62,351 nt of DNA from Lachnospiraceae bacterium (GTDB taxonomy: Bacteria > Bacillota > Clostridia > Lachnospirales > Lachnospiraceae), in assembly GCA_017524035.1 (NCBI GenBank), contig JAFWUY010000058.1, positions 1 through 62,351 of the forward strand, given 5' to 3'. The position numbers and the translations under genes were made by a program. How positions within the stretch are numbered: the stretch's first letter is position 1; the number at the start of each line of letters is the position of its first letter. Below are positions 34,826 to 43,503 of this stretch, piece by piece. The notes beneath the pieces were generated by a model. That model did not search any database. It worked only from the letters and a program-made list of their open reading frames with translations, and was not told the origin of the DNA.

Positions 34826-35422
34826 TCACGCCTCCCTGCCGACAAACGATTTCTTTAATCCGATGAACATCTTCCGTGTAAGCCGGACCACACCCTTAGT
34901 CATTGCGATTGAAAGCAGGAAGAACAGGATCGAGAGTCCTATGCACACAAAGATGGCACCGACTCCTCCCACACCCGCAATGATCCTGCCTATTCCGAAA
35001 TACGCACCCGTTGCGATGATGCACGCAAGCGATGCGATCACGAGCGAACCTGCGGTGATATAAAAACTGATGATGACCGCCCATGCTGCGACAAGGAGCG
35101 AAAACAGCACTGCCGCTAAAGCAACGAAAAGCGGGAACCAGACAGGAAACAGACAGATGAGAAGAACTATCTTCAGGACTCCATGTCCTTTTTTGGGCTT
35201 TACCCTGTTCTGAACGAGCCTGGTGAGCGGGATCTCCGACATGATCTGGGCGACTATCGCATCGACGGATTCCATCCCGGCGACCGCATCTTCCTCACTC
35301 ATTCCGTCTTCCATACGTCCGTCTATCATTTCACCGAAAAAAGATATCCGGTCTTCGATATCACTCTGCGGCAATCCGGACAGTCTGCTTCTGAGTTCAT
35401 TCAGAAAAGCTTCCTTTTTCAA
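34826..35422 (-). CDS. DUF1700 family membrane protein
   Basis: 198 residues. The N-terminal segment KKEAFLNELRSRLSGLPQSDIEDRISFF-type (key residues L9, L14, L17, P18, D21) with EDGMSEEDAV is the DUF1700 signature, and two or three hydrophobic blocks follow. The start is TTG at 35422 with GGGAGG nine bases upstream. DUF1700 genes usually lie between a PadR repressor gene and a DUF4097 gene in envelope-stress-like units. Here the PadR gene is missing and the DUF4097 gene appears cut short. Function is unknown. Confidence 0.82.
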   Translation of the reverse strand: MKKEAFLNELRSRLSGLPQSDIEDRISFFGEMIDGRMEDGMSEEDAVAGMESVDAIVAQIMSEIPLTRLVQNRVKPKKGHGVLKIVLLICLFPVWFPLFVALAAVLFSLLVAAWAVIISFYITAGSLVIASLACIIATGAYFGIGRIIAGVGGVGAIFVCIGLSILFFLLSIAMTKGVVRLTRKMFIGLKKSFVGREA

Positions 35423-35560
35423 AATACGTTCCTCCCAAACAAGAAAAAGTCCATATCATCTGTATGATGTTGATCCTGTTCTTCAATACAGATCATCTTA
35501 ATTACAGGTTCTTTAACGCTGCGGCGGACAAAAACCATCCGCTCTGCCGCAGACCGGTTA

Positions 35561-36379
35561 TTATTTTCTTCGATAGATCTTTTTTACAAATCCATTATAT
35601 AGACCCGAAAGCGGTCCGCTCGAAAGCGCTGCCCTCAGCGGCTGAAGCGTTACGATCATATACATGTGACAGTAAAAAAGCTGCCACTTTGTAAGATACA
35701 TTTTTGTTATCTCTTTATGCTCCGCAGCAGATCTTTTTACCGCCTTCGGAGATTCCGAATAACCGCCGCCCTCATATCTGCAGACGGGCTTTTCTACATA
35801 AACGGTTTCCGTATTGTTCTTGAGAACACTCCACAGGAAATGCTCATAATCCGCACGGACCTTGTACTCCGGTCTGTAGAGGCGCTTTGCAAAGCACTCC
35901 TTTGAATACATGATCGCCTGATGACAGGGGATGTTGCGGAAGCAAACGAGCGGTGTGATCTTCGGAGAAATGTATTCGATGCTCTCATTCAGGGAAGAAT
36001 ATCTGCTTCCGTAAACGATGAGCGGCTTTTGAACCGTGGGCTCTCCTTTTGCTTCGATATATCCGGATGCGGCTTTTTCAAAACGCTTAAGGACTTCATC
36101 ATCATAGAAGCGGTCGCCGCAGTTCATGAAGATGTAGAAATCTCCGGATGCATGCGATATGCCCTGGTTCATTCCGTCATAGATCCCGGTATCCTTCTGT
36201 TCGAAGATACGGATACGCGTATCGTTCAGCGCCTTAACCTTATCTACGGAGCCGTCGGAAGAAAGACCGTCCTTGATGACGATCTCAAGTTCGGCATCCT
36301 TCTGAGCAAGGATGTTCTCCACTGTCTGTATCAATTTGTCGCCCGCATTAAGGGATACTGTTATTACAGAAAATTTCAT
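35561..36379 (-). CDS. GT2 glycosyltransferase (WcaE-like)
   Basis: 272 residues. Motifs are VITVSLNAGDKL at the N-terminus, VIKDGLSSDGS near residue 34, the GIYDGMNQGI block and the metal-site region MNCGDRFY near 90. KDTGIYDGMN followed by NCGD is typical of the WcaE/PssE-type GT2 subgroup used in exopolysaccharide synthesis. It has no membrane helices. It lies 12 bases after another GT2 gene and has no evident ribosome binding site of its own. The 138 bases between its stop and the DUF1700 gene contain an imperfect GC-rich hairpin near 35518-35550 without a T-run. Confidence 0.85.
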   Translation of the reverse strand: MKFSVITVSLNAGDKLIQTVENILAQKDAELEIVIKDGLSSDGSVDKVKALNDTRIRIFEQKDTGIYDGMNQGISHASGDFYIFMNCGDRFYDDEVLKRFEKAASGYIEAKGEPTVQKPLIVYGSRYSSLNESIEYISPKITPLVCFRNIPCHQAIMYSKECFAKRLYRPEYKVRADYEHFLWSVLKNNTETVYVEKPVCRYEGGGYSESPKAVKRSAAEHKEITKMYLTKWQLFYCHMYMIVTLQPLRAALSSGPLSGLYNGFVKKIYRRK

Positions 36380-36391
36380 GATAAATCGGTT

Positions 36392-37228
36392 TTATTCTTT
36401 TACTGCCGCTCCGACAAGCCTGCCTTCAGGGGTAAAATCCCTGTCCGTATCATCGCCGTCGGCTATGCCCATAAAGAGCAGTTTTTTTGCATCCTTAAAA
36501 GAAATGTGTGCAGAATACTGCGGTTTCATCTTAAGGAGCCATCTGAGTCCCCAGAGCCATGCAGATCCTCCGTAGAGGAAATGATACAGCACTCCGCGGT
36601 CATAGAAGAATTTGTCGGTGTATCCGTTAAACCAGGTCGAAGGCCTCGGGATCTCCTCACCGATGCATACCGGTGTCGCATACATCTTAAGTCCCGCCTT
36701 CAGGCAGTCACTTAAGAAAAGTGAATCCTCGCCGTTTGAATACTTCGCTCCGCCTCCGAAAAGAAGACTGAACTTAACGCCCGACATCTTCAGTGCCGAA
36801 GCCCTTGCCGCAATACTGTATGCGGGATATCTTCCGCAGTTGTACCATTTGACCTGCCGGAAGTCCTCATTCCAGTAGGTACGTCTTTCATCGCACACCT
36901 TCACATTGAAAAGAAGAATATCTGCTTCGGGATGGGAATCGAACTCCCTCATCACCGCATAAGCGTATTCCTTTTCATATACGATATCCTCGTCCGAAAA
37001 AAGAATGACATCTGCCATCGAAGCGGCAAGACAGGTATTGCGGGACAGGCCCACACCTTTGTCTGTCTGGGTGATCACCTTGATATGATCCGAACCGCGC
37101 ACGAATTCCATTTCGGAGTCCGCATCCTCTTTCTGGGAGACGATGACGGCGTCCGAGGCGATATTCATTTGGTCTGCCAGTTCATGCGGATCTTTGCGTA
37201 CGCATGAAACAAGTAATTCGAATGTCAT
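36392..37228 (-). CDS. GT2-like glycosyltransferase
   Basis: 278 residues. The N-terminus FELLVSCVRKDP and the metal-site motif LFSDEDIVY near 77, with GVGLSRNTCL about 20 residues earlier, indicate a divergent GT-A family 2 enzyme. A GGGAKYSNGEDSLFL block near 160 provides the acidic residue expected in the acceptor site. TATAAT at 37243-37238 on the minus strand ends nine bases before the ATG and there is no Shine-Dalgarno sequence, so the mRNA may be leaderless. It diverges from the large GT-C gene at 37309. Confidence 0.78.
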   Translation of the reverse strand: MTFELLVSCVRKDPHELADQMNIASDAVIVSQKEDADSEMEFVRGSDHIKVITQTDKGVGLSRNTCLAASMADVILFSDEDIVYEKEYAYAVMREFDSHPEADILLFNVKVCDERRTYWNEDFRQVKWYNCGRYPAYSIAARASALKMSGVKFSLLFGGGAKYSNGEDSLFLSDCLKAGLKMYATPVCIGEEIPRPSTWFNGYTDKFFYDRGVLYHFLYGGSAWLWGLRWLLKMKPQYSAHISFKDAKKLLFMGIADGDDTDRDFTPEGRLVGAAVKE

Positions 37229-37237
37229 AACACGGAT

Positions 37238-37243
37238 ATTATA
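37238..37243 (-). promoter_or_regulatory. Candidate -10 box for a leaderless GT2 mRNA
   Basis: TATAAT on the minus strand with nine bases to the ATG at 37228, the same spacing as at 16565-16570. A weak -35, TTAAGA, lies 17 bases upstream at 37266-37261. Confidence 0.5.
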
Positions 37244-37248
37244 TCACA

Positions 37249-37277
37249 TTGCTTTTACCTTCTTAATTATTTATACT
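37249..37277 (+). promoter_or_regulatory. Sigma-A-type promoter for the GT-C gene
   Basis: TTGCTT at 37249-37254 and TATACT at 37272-37277 with a 17-base spacer on the plus strand. The start codon follows 31 bases later, with GGAGAGG before it. The promoter overlaps the divergent minus-strand one. Confidence 0.6.
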
Positions 37278-37308
37278 TTTATGGAAATTGTCTGTCCGGA
37301 GAGGATAA

Positions 37309-39240
37309 ATGAAGAAATACCGGTCACAAATCCTATATGGCATCGCGATACTCCTGATAGCATTGATGCACACCATACTTCTCGACAAGATCCCCAGAGG
37401 ATTCGATACGGACGAGGTCGGTGCGGCTGTCGACGCTTACTGTCTCGGACACTTCGGAGTCGACAGATGGCTCAAATCGTGGCCCGTTTATTTCATCAAT
37501 TACAGGGACGGTCAGAACGCTCTCTACACATATCTTCTCGTTCCCATGCTCCTCATATTCGGAAAGAGTGCCTTCGCGGTCAGATCCGTGATCGCGGTCT
37601 CGGCGATCGTCATGGCAATAGCCGGAGCAAAGACCGCAGAGCTTATATATGATGACAAAAAGACCGGACCCGCATTTCTTTTCCTGTATGCGGTAATGCC
37701 CGTCTTTACTATCACGCTCAGGTTCGGTCTAGAAAGCCATCTCATGATGAGCATCGCATCGCTCGTCATATATTCGCTTATAAGAGCGGTCAAAAAGGAA
37801 ACCGTAAGGTCCTATATCCTCTTCGGCTTCTTCGCAGGACTGATCCTCTATACATACGCGATCGCATACACCGTCGTTCCGATCTTCCTGCTCCTTTCCC
37901 TCATCTACCTCATCATAAAAAAGAAGATGAGCATGAAGAGGTTCCTCGGAGCCGCCGTACCGTTTGCCGTTCTCGCATCACCGCTTCTGCTTGAGCAGAT
38001 CGTAAACAGATACGACCTTCCCGAGATAAAGCTCGGTCCCTTCACGATCACCAGGCTCTACACCTACAGGATTGGCGAGATCATGACGGATGACTTCTTC
38101 AAAAAGATCATCGCGGGAATAAAGAGCACCTTTTTCTTTGACGACCTGACATATAACAGCATTCCGGCATTCGGAAACTTCTATTACATCTCCGTGCCGT
38201 TTCTTGTGATCGGTATCGCATACTGCTTCGTGAAGCTTATCAAAAGCATGAAGAAAGATGAGCAGGTATCTCTTTATGCTTTCCCTCTTTTCTTCTGGAT
38301 CGCATATACTCTCTTTTCCGGTTTCATGGCAAACAAGACCGGATACACCAACATCACCAGAATGAACGGTGTGCTTGCTTCCCTGATCCTCTTTGTCTTC
38401 ATCGGAATAAAAGCGGCACTCGGTCTTCTGAAAAAAGAAAAAATACAGAAAGCCGGTGTATGTGCATTAAGCCTTTGTTACTGTGTGTTCTTTGTATTTT
38501 TTGCAAGGTTTTATTTCACAAAGTTCGACAGCTACGCATATCCGTACAAGTGGCTCTTCTTCGAAAACTACGATAAGGAGATCTTCGAATTTCTCGAAGA
38601 TCCCGCAAACGGTTATACCGACAATCAGGTATTTCTTCCCTGGGTCTACACCTACTATCTGTGGGCGGTCAATCCCGATCCCGAAGAGATCAGTCTGAGA
38701 GATTGTCTCCCCGAGGACCGTGAGATCTTTCAGATCGGCAGATACCGTATGGACGGAGGAATCGACCTGAGTTCCGAGTATGTCGTCTACAAGTACGGAT
38801 ATACCGAAGAAAGCATCGCATATATGCGCAGCCTGCATTTTAACGAATACGAGACCGAGCATTTCATCCTGTTCCTCGATCCGCTGCATGATAATCCGTT
38901 CTTTAGCGAAAACGTCGTTCTGGGATCCGACGGAGGTAAGGACCTGATCCTTACAAAGTCCTATGTCAGTGATATCGGAAACGGTCAGCTTGCATTCTAC
39001 GGATGGATCGACATACCGAAAGATTTCGGACAGTGTGTAAATATTTCGATGAGACCGGAAACCGGTGAAGTATTTGAAGCCGGGATACTTGCGGATACAT
39101 ATGACAGCGGCAGAACGGTCTGCTTCCAGTTCGTAATGAGCGCGGATGAATTCTTTAACGCAAGTAACGGAACATTCGCCGTTGAGGGATCAGATGAGTC
39201 GGGAAAAGCAGTTCACACAGTCAGATGCGTGATGAAGTGA
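37309..39240 (+). CDS. GT-C (GT39/ArnT-like) membrane glycosyltransferase
   Basis: 643 residues. Eleven or so hydrophobic helices cover about 8-410, and a soluble extracytoplasmic domain fills 410-643. The first external loop has FDTDEVG (Asp33, Asp35, Glu36), the acidic catalytic motif of polyprenyl-phosphate-sugar-dependent GT-C enzymes (PMT, ArnT, GT39). It would transfer a sugar from a lipid carrier to a surface acceptor. GGAGAGG lies before the ATG and a good promoter is 31 bases upstream. An acyltransferase gene follows after a tandem pair of REP-like repeats. Acceptor unknown. Confidence 0.82.
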   Translation: MKKYRSQILYGIAILLIALMHTILLDKIPRGFDTDEVGAAVDAYCLGHFGVDRWLKSWPVYFINYRDGQNALYTYLLVPMLLIFGKSAFAVRSVIAVSAIVMAIAGAKTAELIYDDKKTGPAFLFLYAVMPVFTITLRFGLESHLMMSIASLVIYSLIRAVKKETVRSYILFGFFAGLILYTYAIAYTVVPIFLLLSLIYLIIKKKMSMKRFLGAAVPFAVLASPLLLEQIVNRYDLPEIKLGPFTITRLYTYRIGEIMTDDFFKKIIAGIKSTFFFDDLTYNSIPAFGNFYYISVPFLVIGIAYCFVKLIKSMKKDEQVSLYAFPLFFWIAYTLFSGFMANKTGYTNITRMNGVLASLILFVFIGIKAALGLLKKEKIQKAGVCALSLCYCVFFVFFARFYFTKFDSYAYPYKWLFFENYDKEIFEFLEDPANGYTDNQVFLPWVYTYYLWAVNPDPEEISLRDCLPEDREIFQIGRYRMDGGIDLSSEYVVYKYGYTEESIAYMRSLHFNEYETEHFILFLDPLHDNPFFSENVVLGSDGGKDLILTKSYVSDIGNGQLAFYGWIDIPKDFGQCVNISMRPETGEVFEAGILADTYDSGRTVCFQFVMSADEFFNASNGTFAVEGSDESGKAVHTVRCVMK

Positions 39241-39274
39241 AATGAAACACCGTAAGCCGAACCGTGATTAATAA

Positions 39275-39338
39275 GTGAACGCAGGAACCGTCCCACCGTT
39301 CACACAAAAGTGAACGCAGGAACCGTCCCGCCGTTCAC
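39275..39338. repeat. Tandem pair of REP-like units with GGAACCGTCCC core
   Basis: Two 29-base units (39275-39303 and 39310-39338) identical except for one base, separated by six bases. Each begins GTGAACG and ends CGTTCAC, so each is a palindromic unit around GGAACCGTCCC. They lie in the 124-base gap between the GT-C and acyltransferase genes on the plus strand. Confidence 0.8.
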
Positions 39339-39364
39339 CCCTGTTTACGTAAAGGTTTGTAACA

Positions 39365-40447
39365 ATGCAGGAAATATCCGAAAAGAAAAAAAGAATATAC
39401 GGCATAGACTTTCTCAGGGTGATAGCAAGCATATTCATTGTGCTGTATCACTATCAGATATTCGGCGGATACTATATACACGGCGGACTTAACTTTGCCG
39501 GAGGAAAATTTGATTTCAGTACAATGGTCGAATTCTTTTTCCTGTCCGCAGGTTTCTTCGAGGTCTCCGCTGCAAAATGCCGTGAAATGAAGTTCGGAAA
39601 ATTCTTCATCCCGAAGGCAGTAAGACTGATGCCTCAGGTAGCACTCAGCGTAATCGCATATGAACTGTTCGCATATATAAACAACAGCCTGAACATTGAA
39701 CCTCCGTTAACCGTCAGCATGTCCGGTTCGATCATAACCGCACTCTGCCTTCACGGTATCGGCATATTCGATAATCCCTGGATCAACGGAGCAACCTGGT
39801 TCGTAAGCGTACTCCTGCTCTGTCACATCATCTATTTCGGCATAGTCAGGATCTGCAATAAGATCAGATTAAACCGCCTGATCCCTTTTGCACTTATGAT
39901 CATCCTCGGTCTTGCTCTCAAGGTCTTAAAGCCCGAGCTGCCATTCCTTAATGTCTACACGGGAAGAGGATACTGTATGTTCTTCTTCGGATGCATCCTG
40001 GCGTATCTGATAAAAAAAGAGTGGACTTCAGATGCAGGAAGCCCCTCCTGTTATGATTTCAAACTCTGCATAGTAATTGAAGCCGTTCTGTGGCCGGTCG
40101 TTATCGGAATCCTGCTCTCACATTTTTTTACAAGAGATTTCCCCATGAAAGGCCTGCTTCTGTATTATATCGTATACCCAGGATTATTCGTCCTTTTCGG
40201 ATTCGGATCCCTGAGGAAGCTGTTCAGATCGGATCTTTGGGGGAAGCTAGGAAATATAACCTATGATGTATATGTGTGGCACGGTCCGATGATCGTTCTG
40301 AACGGTATCATCACACACTTTATGCCCGAGATGCATATTTCGTATTATTTGACCGAATCAGCTTTCGTGCTGTTCATGTTCCTGTTCGGAGCACTCATGT
40401 ACCGGCTGGTTGATGTGCCGATAAACAGACTGATGAAAAAGGATTAA
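39365..40447 (+). CDS. Acyltransferase family 3 membrane protein
   Basis: 360 residues with about ten hydrophobic helices. The N-terminal motif IDFLRVIASIFIVLYHY, with an arginine in helix 1 and the catalytic-type histidine at its end, plus the VEFFFLSAGF stretch, are the marks of the Acyl_transf_3 family (OafA/NodX type). Such proteins acetylate or otherwise acylate extracellular glycans. AAAGG lies nine bases before the ATG. The gene is convergent with uvrA, and a REP-like hairpin fills the gap between their stop codons. It probably works with the GT-C gene upstream. Confidence 0.88.
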   Translation: MQEISEKKKRIYGIDFLRVIASIFIVLYHYQIFGGYYIHGGLNFAGGKFDFSTMVEFFFLSAGFFEVSAAKCREMKFGKFFIPKAVRLMPQVALSVIAYELFAYINNSLNIEPPLTVSMSGSIITALCLHGIGIFDNPWINGATWFVSVLLLCHIIYFGIVRICNKIRLNRLIPFALMIILGLALKVLKPELPFLNVYTGRGYCMFFFGCILAYLIKKEWTSDAGSPSCYDFKLCIVIEAVLWPVVIGILLSHFFTRDFPMKGLLLYYIVYPGLFVLFGFGSLRKLFRSDLWGKLGNITYDVYVWHGPMIVLNGIITHFMPEMHISYYLTESAFVLFMFLFGALMYRLVDVPINRLMKKD

Positions 40448-40511
40448 AACAAGGGGACGGTTCCGGAGTTTCGAAAAGCCTTTCTCGAAACAGCGTAAGC
40501 CGTCCCATGTT
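40448..40511. repeat. REP-like compound hairpin between convergent genes
   Basis: The sequence starts AACAAGGGGACGGTTCC and ends CCGTCCCATGTT, pairing end to end, with an inner GTTTCG/CGAAAC stem. It fills exactly the gap between the acyltransferase stop and the uvrA stop, and probably ends transcription in both directions. The core is the complement of the GGAACCGTCCC element seen at three other places. Confidence 0.7.
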
Positions 40512-43361
40512 TTATTTCTTCTTGAGCATCTTCTTAATGTAGAGTCCGGTATAGGACTCTTTTACTTTGGCAACTTCTTCCGGCGTACCCTCAGCAATTA
40601 CGGTGCCGCCTCTGTTTCCGCCTTCGGGTCCCATATCGATGATATAGTCCGCACACTTGATGACATCGAGGTTGTGCTCAATGACGACCACTGTGTTGCC
40701 GCCCTCAGCAAGTCTTGCAAGTATATCCACCAGCTTATGAACATCCGCAAAATGAAGTCCTGTCGTTGGCTCGTCGAGGATGTAGATGGTCTTTCCCGTC
40801 GCCCTCTTTGAAAGCTCCGTAGCAAGCTTGATACGCTGTGCCTCACCTCCGGAAAGCTCCGTTGAAGGCTGTCCGAGCTTGATATATCCGAGACCGACAT
40901 CATAGAGAGTCTGGATCTTGTTTCTGATCGTAGGAACGTTCTCGAAGAATTTAAGTGCCTCTTCAACTCTCATATCAAGCACATCGAAGATGCTCTTGCC
41001 CTTGTACTTAACCTCGAGTGTTTCCCTGTTATATCTCTTTCCGCCGCAGACCTCACAGGGAACATACACATCGGGAAGGAAATGCATCTCGATCTTGATG
41101 ATACCGTCACCTGAGCAGGCTTCGCATCTTCCGCCCTTTACATTGAAAGAGAAACGCCCCTTAGCATATCCCATCGCACGCGCATCCTCGGTGGATGCGA
41201 ACAGATCCCTTATCATATCGAACACACCGGTATAGGTTGCGGGATTCGAACGGGGCGTTCTTCCTATGGGACTCTGGTCAATGCATATGACCTTATCGAG
41301 CTTGTCAATGCCCGTGATCCCCTTACACTTTCCGGGTATCGTATGCGCACGGTTAAGCTTTCTCGCAAGTGTCTTGTACAGAATCTCATTGACAAGCGAC
41401 GACTTGCCCGAACCCGACACGCCGGTAACACAGGTAAATACACCCAACGGAATCTTCACATCGATATTCTTCAGGTTATTCTCCGAAGCACCTTTTACGG
41501 TAAGGAAACCTGTGGGCTTTCTTCTTTTATCGGGAACAGGAATGAACTTCCTGCCGGACAGGTACTGACCGGTAACAGATTCCGGACACTTCATTATCTC
41601 TTCCGCGGTACCGCATGCAACAACCTCCCCGCCGTGCGAACCCGCGCCGGGACCGATGTCCACGATGTAATCCGCCGCAAGCATGGTATCCTCGTCATGC
41701 TCAACCACTATAAGGGTATTTCCCAGGTCGCGCAGTCTCTTCAGGGTTCCGAGAAGCTTGTCATTGTCTCTCTGATGAAGACCTATGCTGGGCTCATCGA
41801 GTATATAGCAGACGCCTACAAGTCCGGATCCGATCTGTGTCGCAAGCCTTATACGCTGAGCTTCGCCTCCCGAAAGAGTTCCCGTAGCCCTCGAAAGTGA
41901 AAGGTAATCAAGACCGACATCGACAAGAAATCTGACGCGAGCCTTTATCTCCTTTAATATCTGCTCACCGATGAACGCCTGCTGCTTTGTGAGCTTCATT
42001 TCCGAAATGAAGGACTTAAGCTCTGCGATCGACATGGTTGTCATCTCATATATATTCTTATCACCGACGGTCACTCCTAGCGATTCCTTCTTAAGTCTTC
42101 TTCCGCCGCATTCCGAGCAGGGCGTGATGCGCATGAACTGCTCATACTCCGCCTTCATAGTTTCGGAATAAGTCTCGCGGTATCTTCTCTCAACACTTTT
42201 TACAAGCCCTTCGAACTCGATGGGATATACACCCGAACCGCGCTGCCCGGTGTAATGAACATCGACGCTTACATCGGTTCCGTTTATGAGTATGTCCTTG
42301 ATCTTCTGCGGATAATCTTCAAAGGGAGTATCGAGACTGAACTTGAACCTCTTGGCCAGTGCCTGAAGAAGTGCATTCGCAAAGCTTCCCTCCTGGTTAC
42401 AGGACTGCCAGCCCATCGCAATGATCGCGCCTTCGTTTATGGAAAGCGAAGGATCGGGGATCATAAGTTCCGCATCAAATTCCATCTTAAAACCGAGGCC
42501 TGCGCATACGGGACATGCACCGAAGGGATTGTTGAAGGAAAAGCTTCTGGGCTCGACCTCGCTTATGCTGACGCCGCAGTAAGGGCATGCATATGAAGTG
42601 CTGAAGGATATCGTCTCTCCTCCGACCACGTCAACATTCAGCTGTCCTTCCGCGATCTTGAGCACATTCTCTGCGGAATCGGTGAGTCTTCTTTCGATTC
42701 CGGGCTTTATCACAAGTCTGTCGACTACAATGTCTATGTTGTGCTTGTCATTCTTTTCAAGGACGATATCCTCGGAAAGATCGTACATGATCCCGTCGAC
42801 GCGAACCCTTCCGTAACCCGCTTTTCTGGCGGAATCCAGAGTCTTCTCATGTCTTCCCTTGCGTCCCCTGACAACGGGTGCCATGAGCATTATCTTGGTT
42901 CCTTCCGGAAGCTCCATGATACGGTCAACGATCTGGTCGACAGTCTGGCGCTCAATCACCCTTCCGCATTCGGGACAGTGCGGAATACCGATCCTTGCAT
43001 AGAGAAGTCTGAAATAATCATAGATCTCCGTAACGGTTCCCACAGTCGATCGGGGATTCTTATTCGTGGATTTCTGATCGATCGATATTGCGGGAGAAAG
43101 ACCTTCTATCGATTCGACATTGGGCTTTTCCATCTGTCCGAGGAACTGACGCGCATAGGAAGAAAGAGACTCCATATAGCGTCTCTGACCCTCAGCATAT
43201 ATCGTATCGAATGCAAGCGATGATTTTCCGGAACCGGAAACACCCGTCATAACAACAAGAGAATCCCTCGGTATTTCCACCGAGAGATCCTTGAGATTAT
43301 TTTCCTTCGCTCCCCTGACAATTATCCTGTTACGGGGAAGTATCTTCATATCATTTTTCAT
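40512..43361 (-). CDS. uvrA: UvrABC excinuclease subunit A
   Basis: 949 residues from the ATG at 43361; an ATG at 43349 (MKILPRN) is equally possible and a GTG at 43406 unlikely. It is the DNA damage sensor of nucleotide excision repair. Two ABC ATPase halves are visible, each with Walker A ([12 protein letters not shown] near residue 42 and [12 protein letters not shown] in the second half) and LSGGEAQRI signatures. Zinc-finger cysteines occur in CPECG, CPYCG..CPVC and CEAC..CEVC. A LexA box and a promoter lie about 65-115 bases upstream. Usually uvrB and uvrA are adjacent; here two surface genes lie between them, and uvrA has its own SOS control. Confidence 0.98.
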   Translation of the reverse strand: MKNDMKILPRNRIIVRGAKENNLKDLSVEIPRDSLVVMTGVSGSGKSSLAFDTIYAEGQRRYMESLSSYARQFLGQMEKPNVESIEGLSPAISIDQKSTNKNPRSTVGTVTEIYDYFRLLYARIGIPHCPECGRVIERQTVDQIVDRIMELPEGTKIMLMAPVVRGRKGRHEKTLDSARKAGYGRVRVDGIMYDLSEDIVLEKNDKHNIDIVVDRLVIKPGIERRLTDSAENVLKIAEGQLNVDVVGGETISFSTSYACPYCGVSISEVEPRSFSFNNPFGACPVCAGLGFKMEFDAELMIPDPSLSINEGAIIAMGWQSCNQEGSFANALLQALAKRFKFSLDTPFEDYPQKIKDILINGTDVSVDVHYTGQRGSGVYPIEFEGLVKSVERRYRETYSETMKAEYEQFMRITPCSECGGRRLKKESLGVTVGDKNIYEMTTMSIAELKSFISEMKLTKQQAFIGEQILKEIKARVRFLVDVGLDYLSLSRATGTLSGGEAQRIRLATQIGSGLVGVCYILDEPSIGLHQRDNDKLLGTLKRLRDLGNTLIVVEHDEDTMLAADYIVDIGPGAGSHGGEVVACGTAEEIMKCPESVTGQYLSGRKFIPVPDKRRKPTGFLTVKGASENNLKNIDVKIPLGVFTCVTGVSGSGKSSLVNEILYKTLARKLNRAHTIPGKCKGITGIDKLDKVICIDQSPIGRTPRSNPATYTGVFDMIRDLFASTEDARAMGYAKGRFSFNVKGGRCEACSGDGIIKIEMHFLPDVYVPCEVCGGKRYNRETLEVKYKGKSIFDVLDMRVEEALKFFENVPTIRNKIQTLYDVGLGYIKLGQPSTELSGGEAQRIKLATELSKRATGKTIYILDEPTTGLHFADVHKLVDILARLAEGGNTVVVIEHNLDVIKCADYIIDMGPEGGNRGGTVIAEGTPEEVAKVKESYTGLYIKKMLKKK

Positions 43362-43423
43362 ATCCGCAAACAACTTCCGGCTGCGCTTTGCAGCCTTTAA
43401 ATACACTTATTTTCAACGGATAA

Positions 43424-43475
43424 AGTGTATCATTTTCACGGATGGTTGTCTACATTTATTTCGAACATTTGTTCC
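43424..43475 (-). promoter_or_regulatory. SOS promoter of uvrA with LexA box
   Basis: On the minus strand TAGACA (43452-43447) and TACACT (43429-43424) are spaced by 17 bases. The LexA operator CGAACATTTGTTCC lies at 43462-43475, nine bases upstream of the -35 box, and fits the Gram-positive consensus CGAAC-N4-GTTCG. An eight-base inverted repeat (43401-43408 with 43423-43430) spans the -10 box and may add control. Confidence 0.8.
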
Positions 43476-43503
43476 TGTATTGAGTCCGGATTCCTTTGCA
43501 GCG

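Noticed and set aside
35518..35550. Terminator after the GT2 gene at 35561
   Set aside because: A GC-rich imperfect hairpin is present but it has a bulge and no T-run on the minus strand, so it is not listed as a terminator.
39275..39338. CRISPR array
   Set aside because: Only two units, each itself palindromic, with a six-base spacer and no cas genes nearby.
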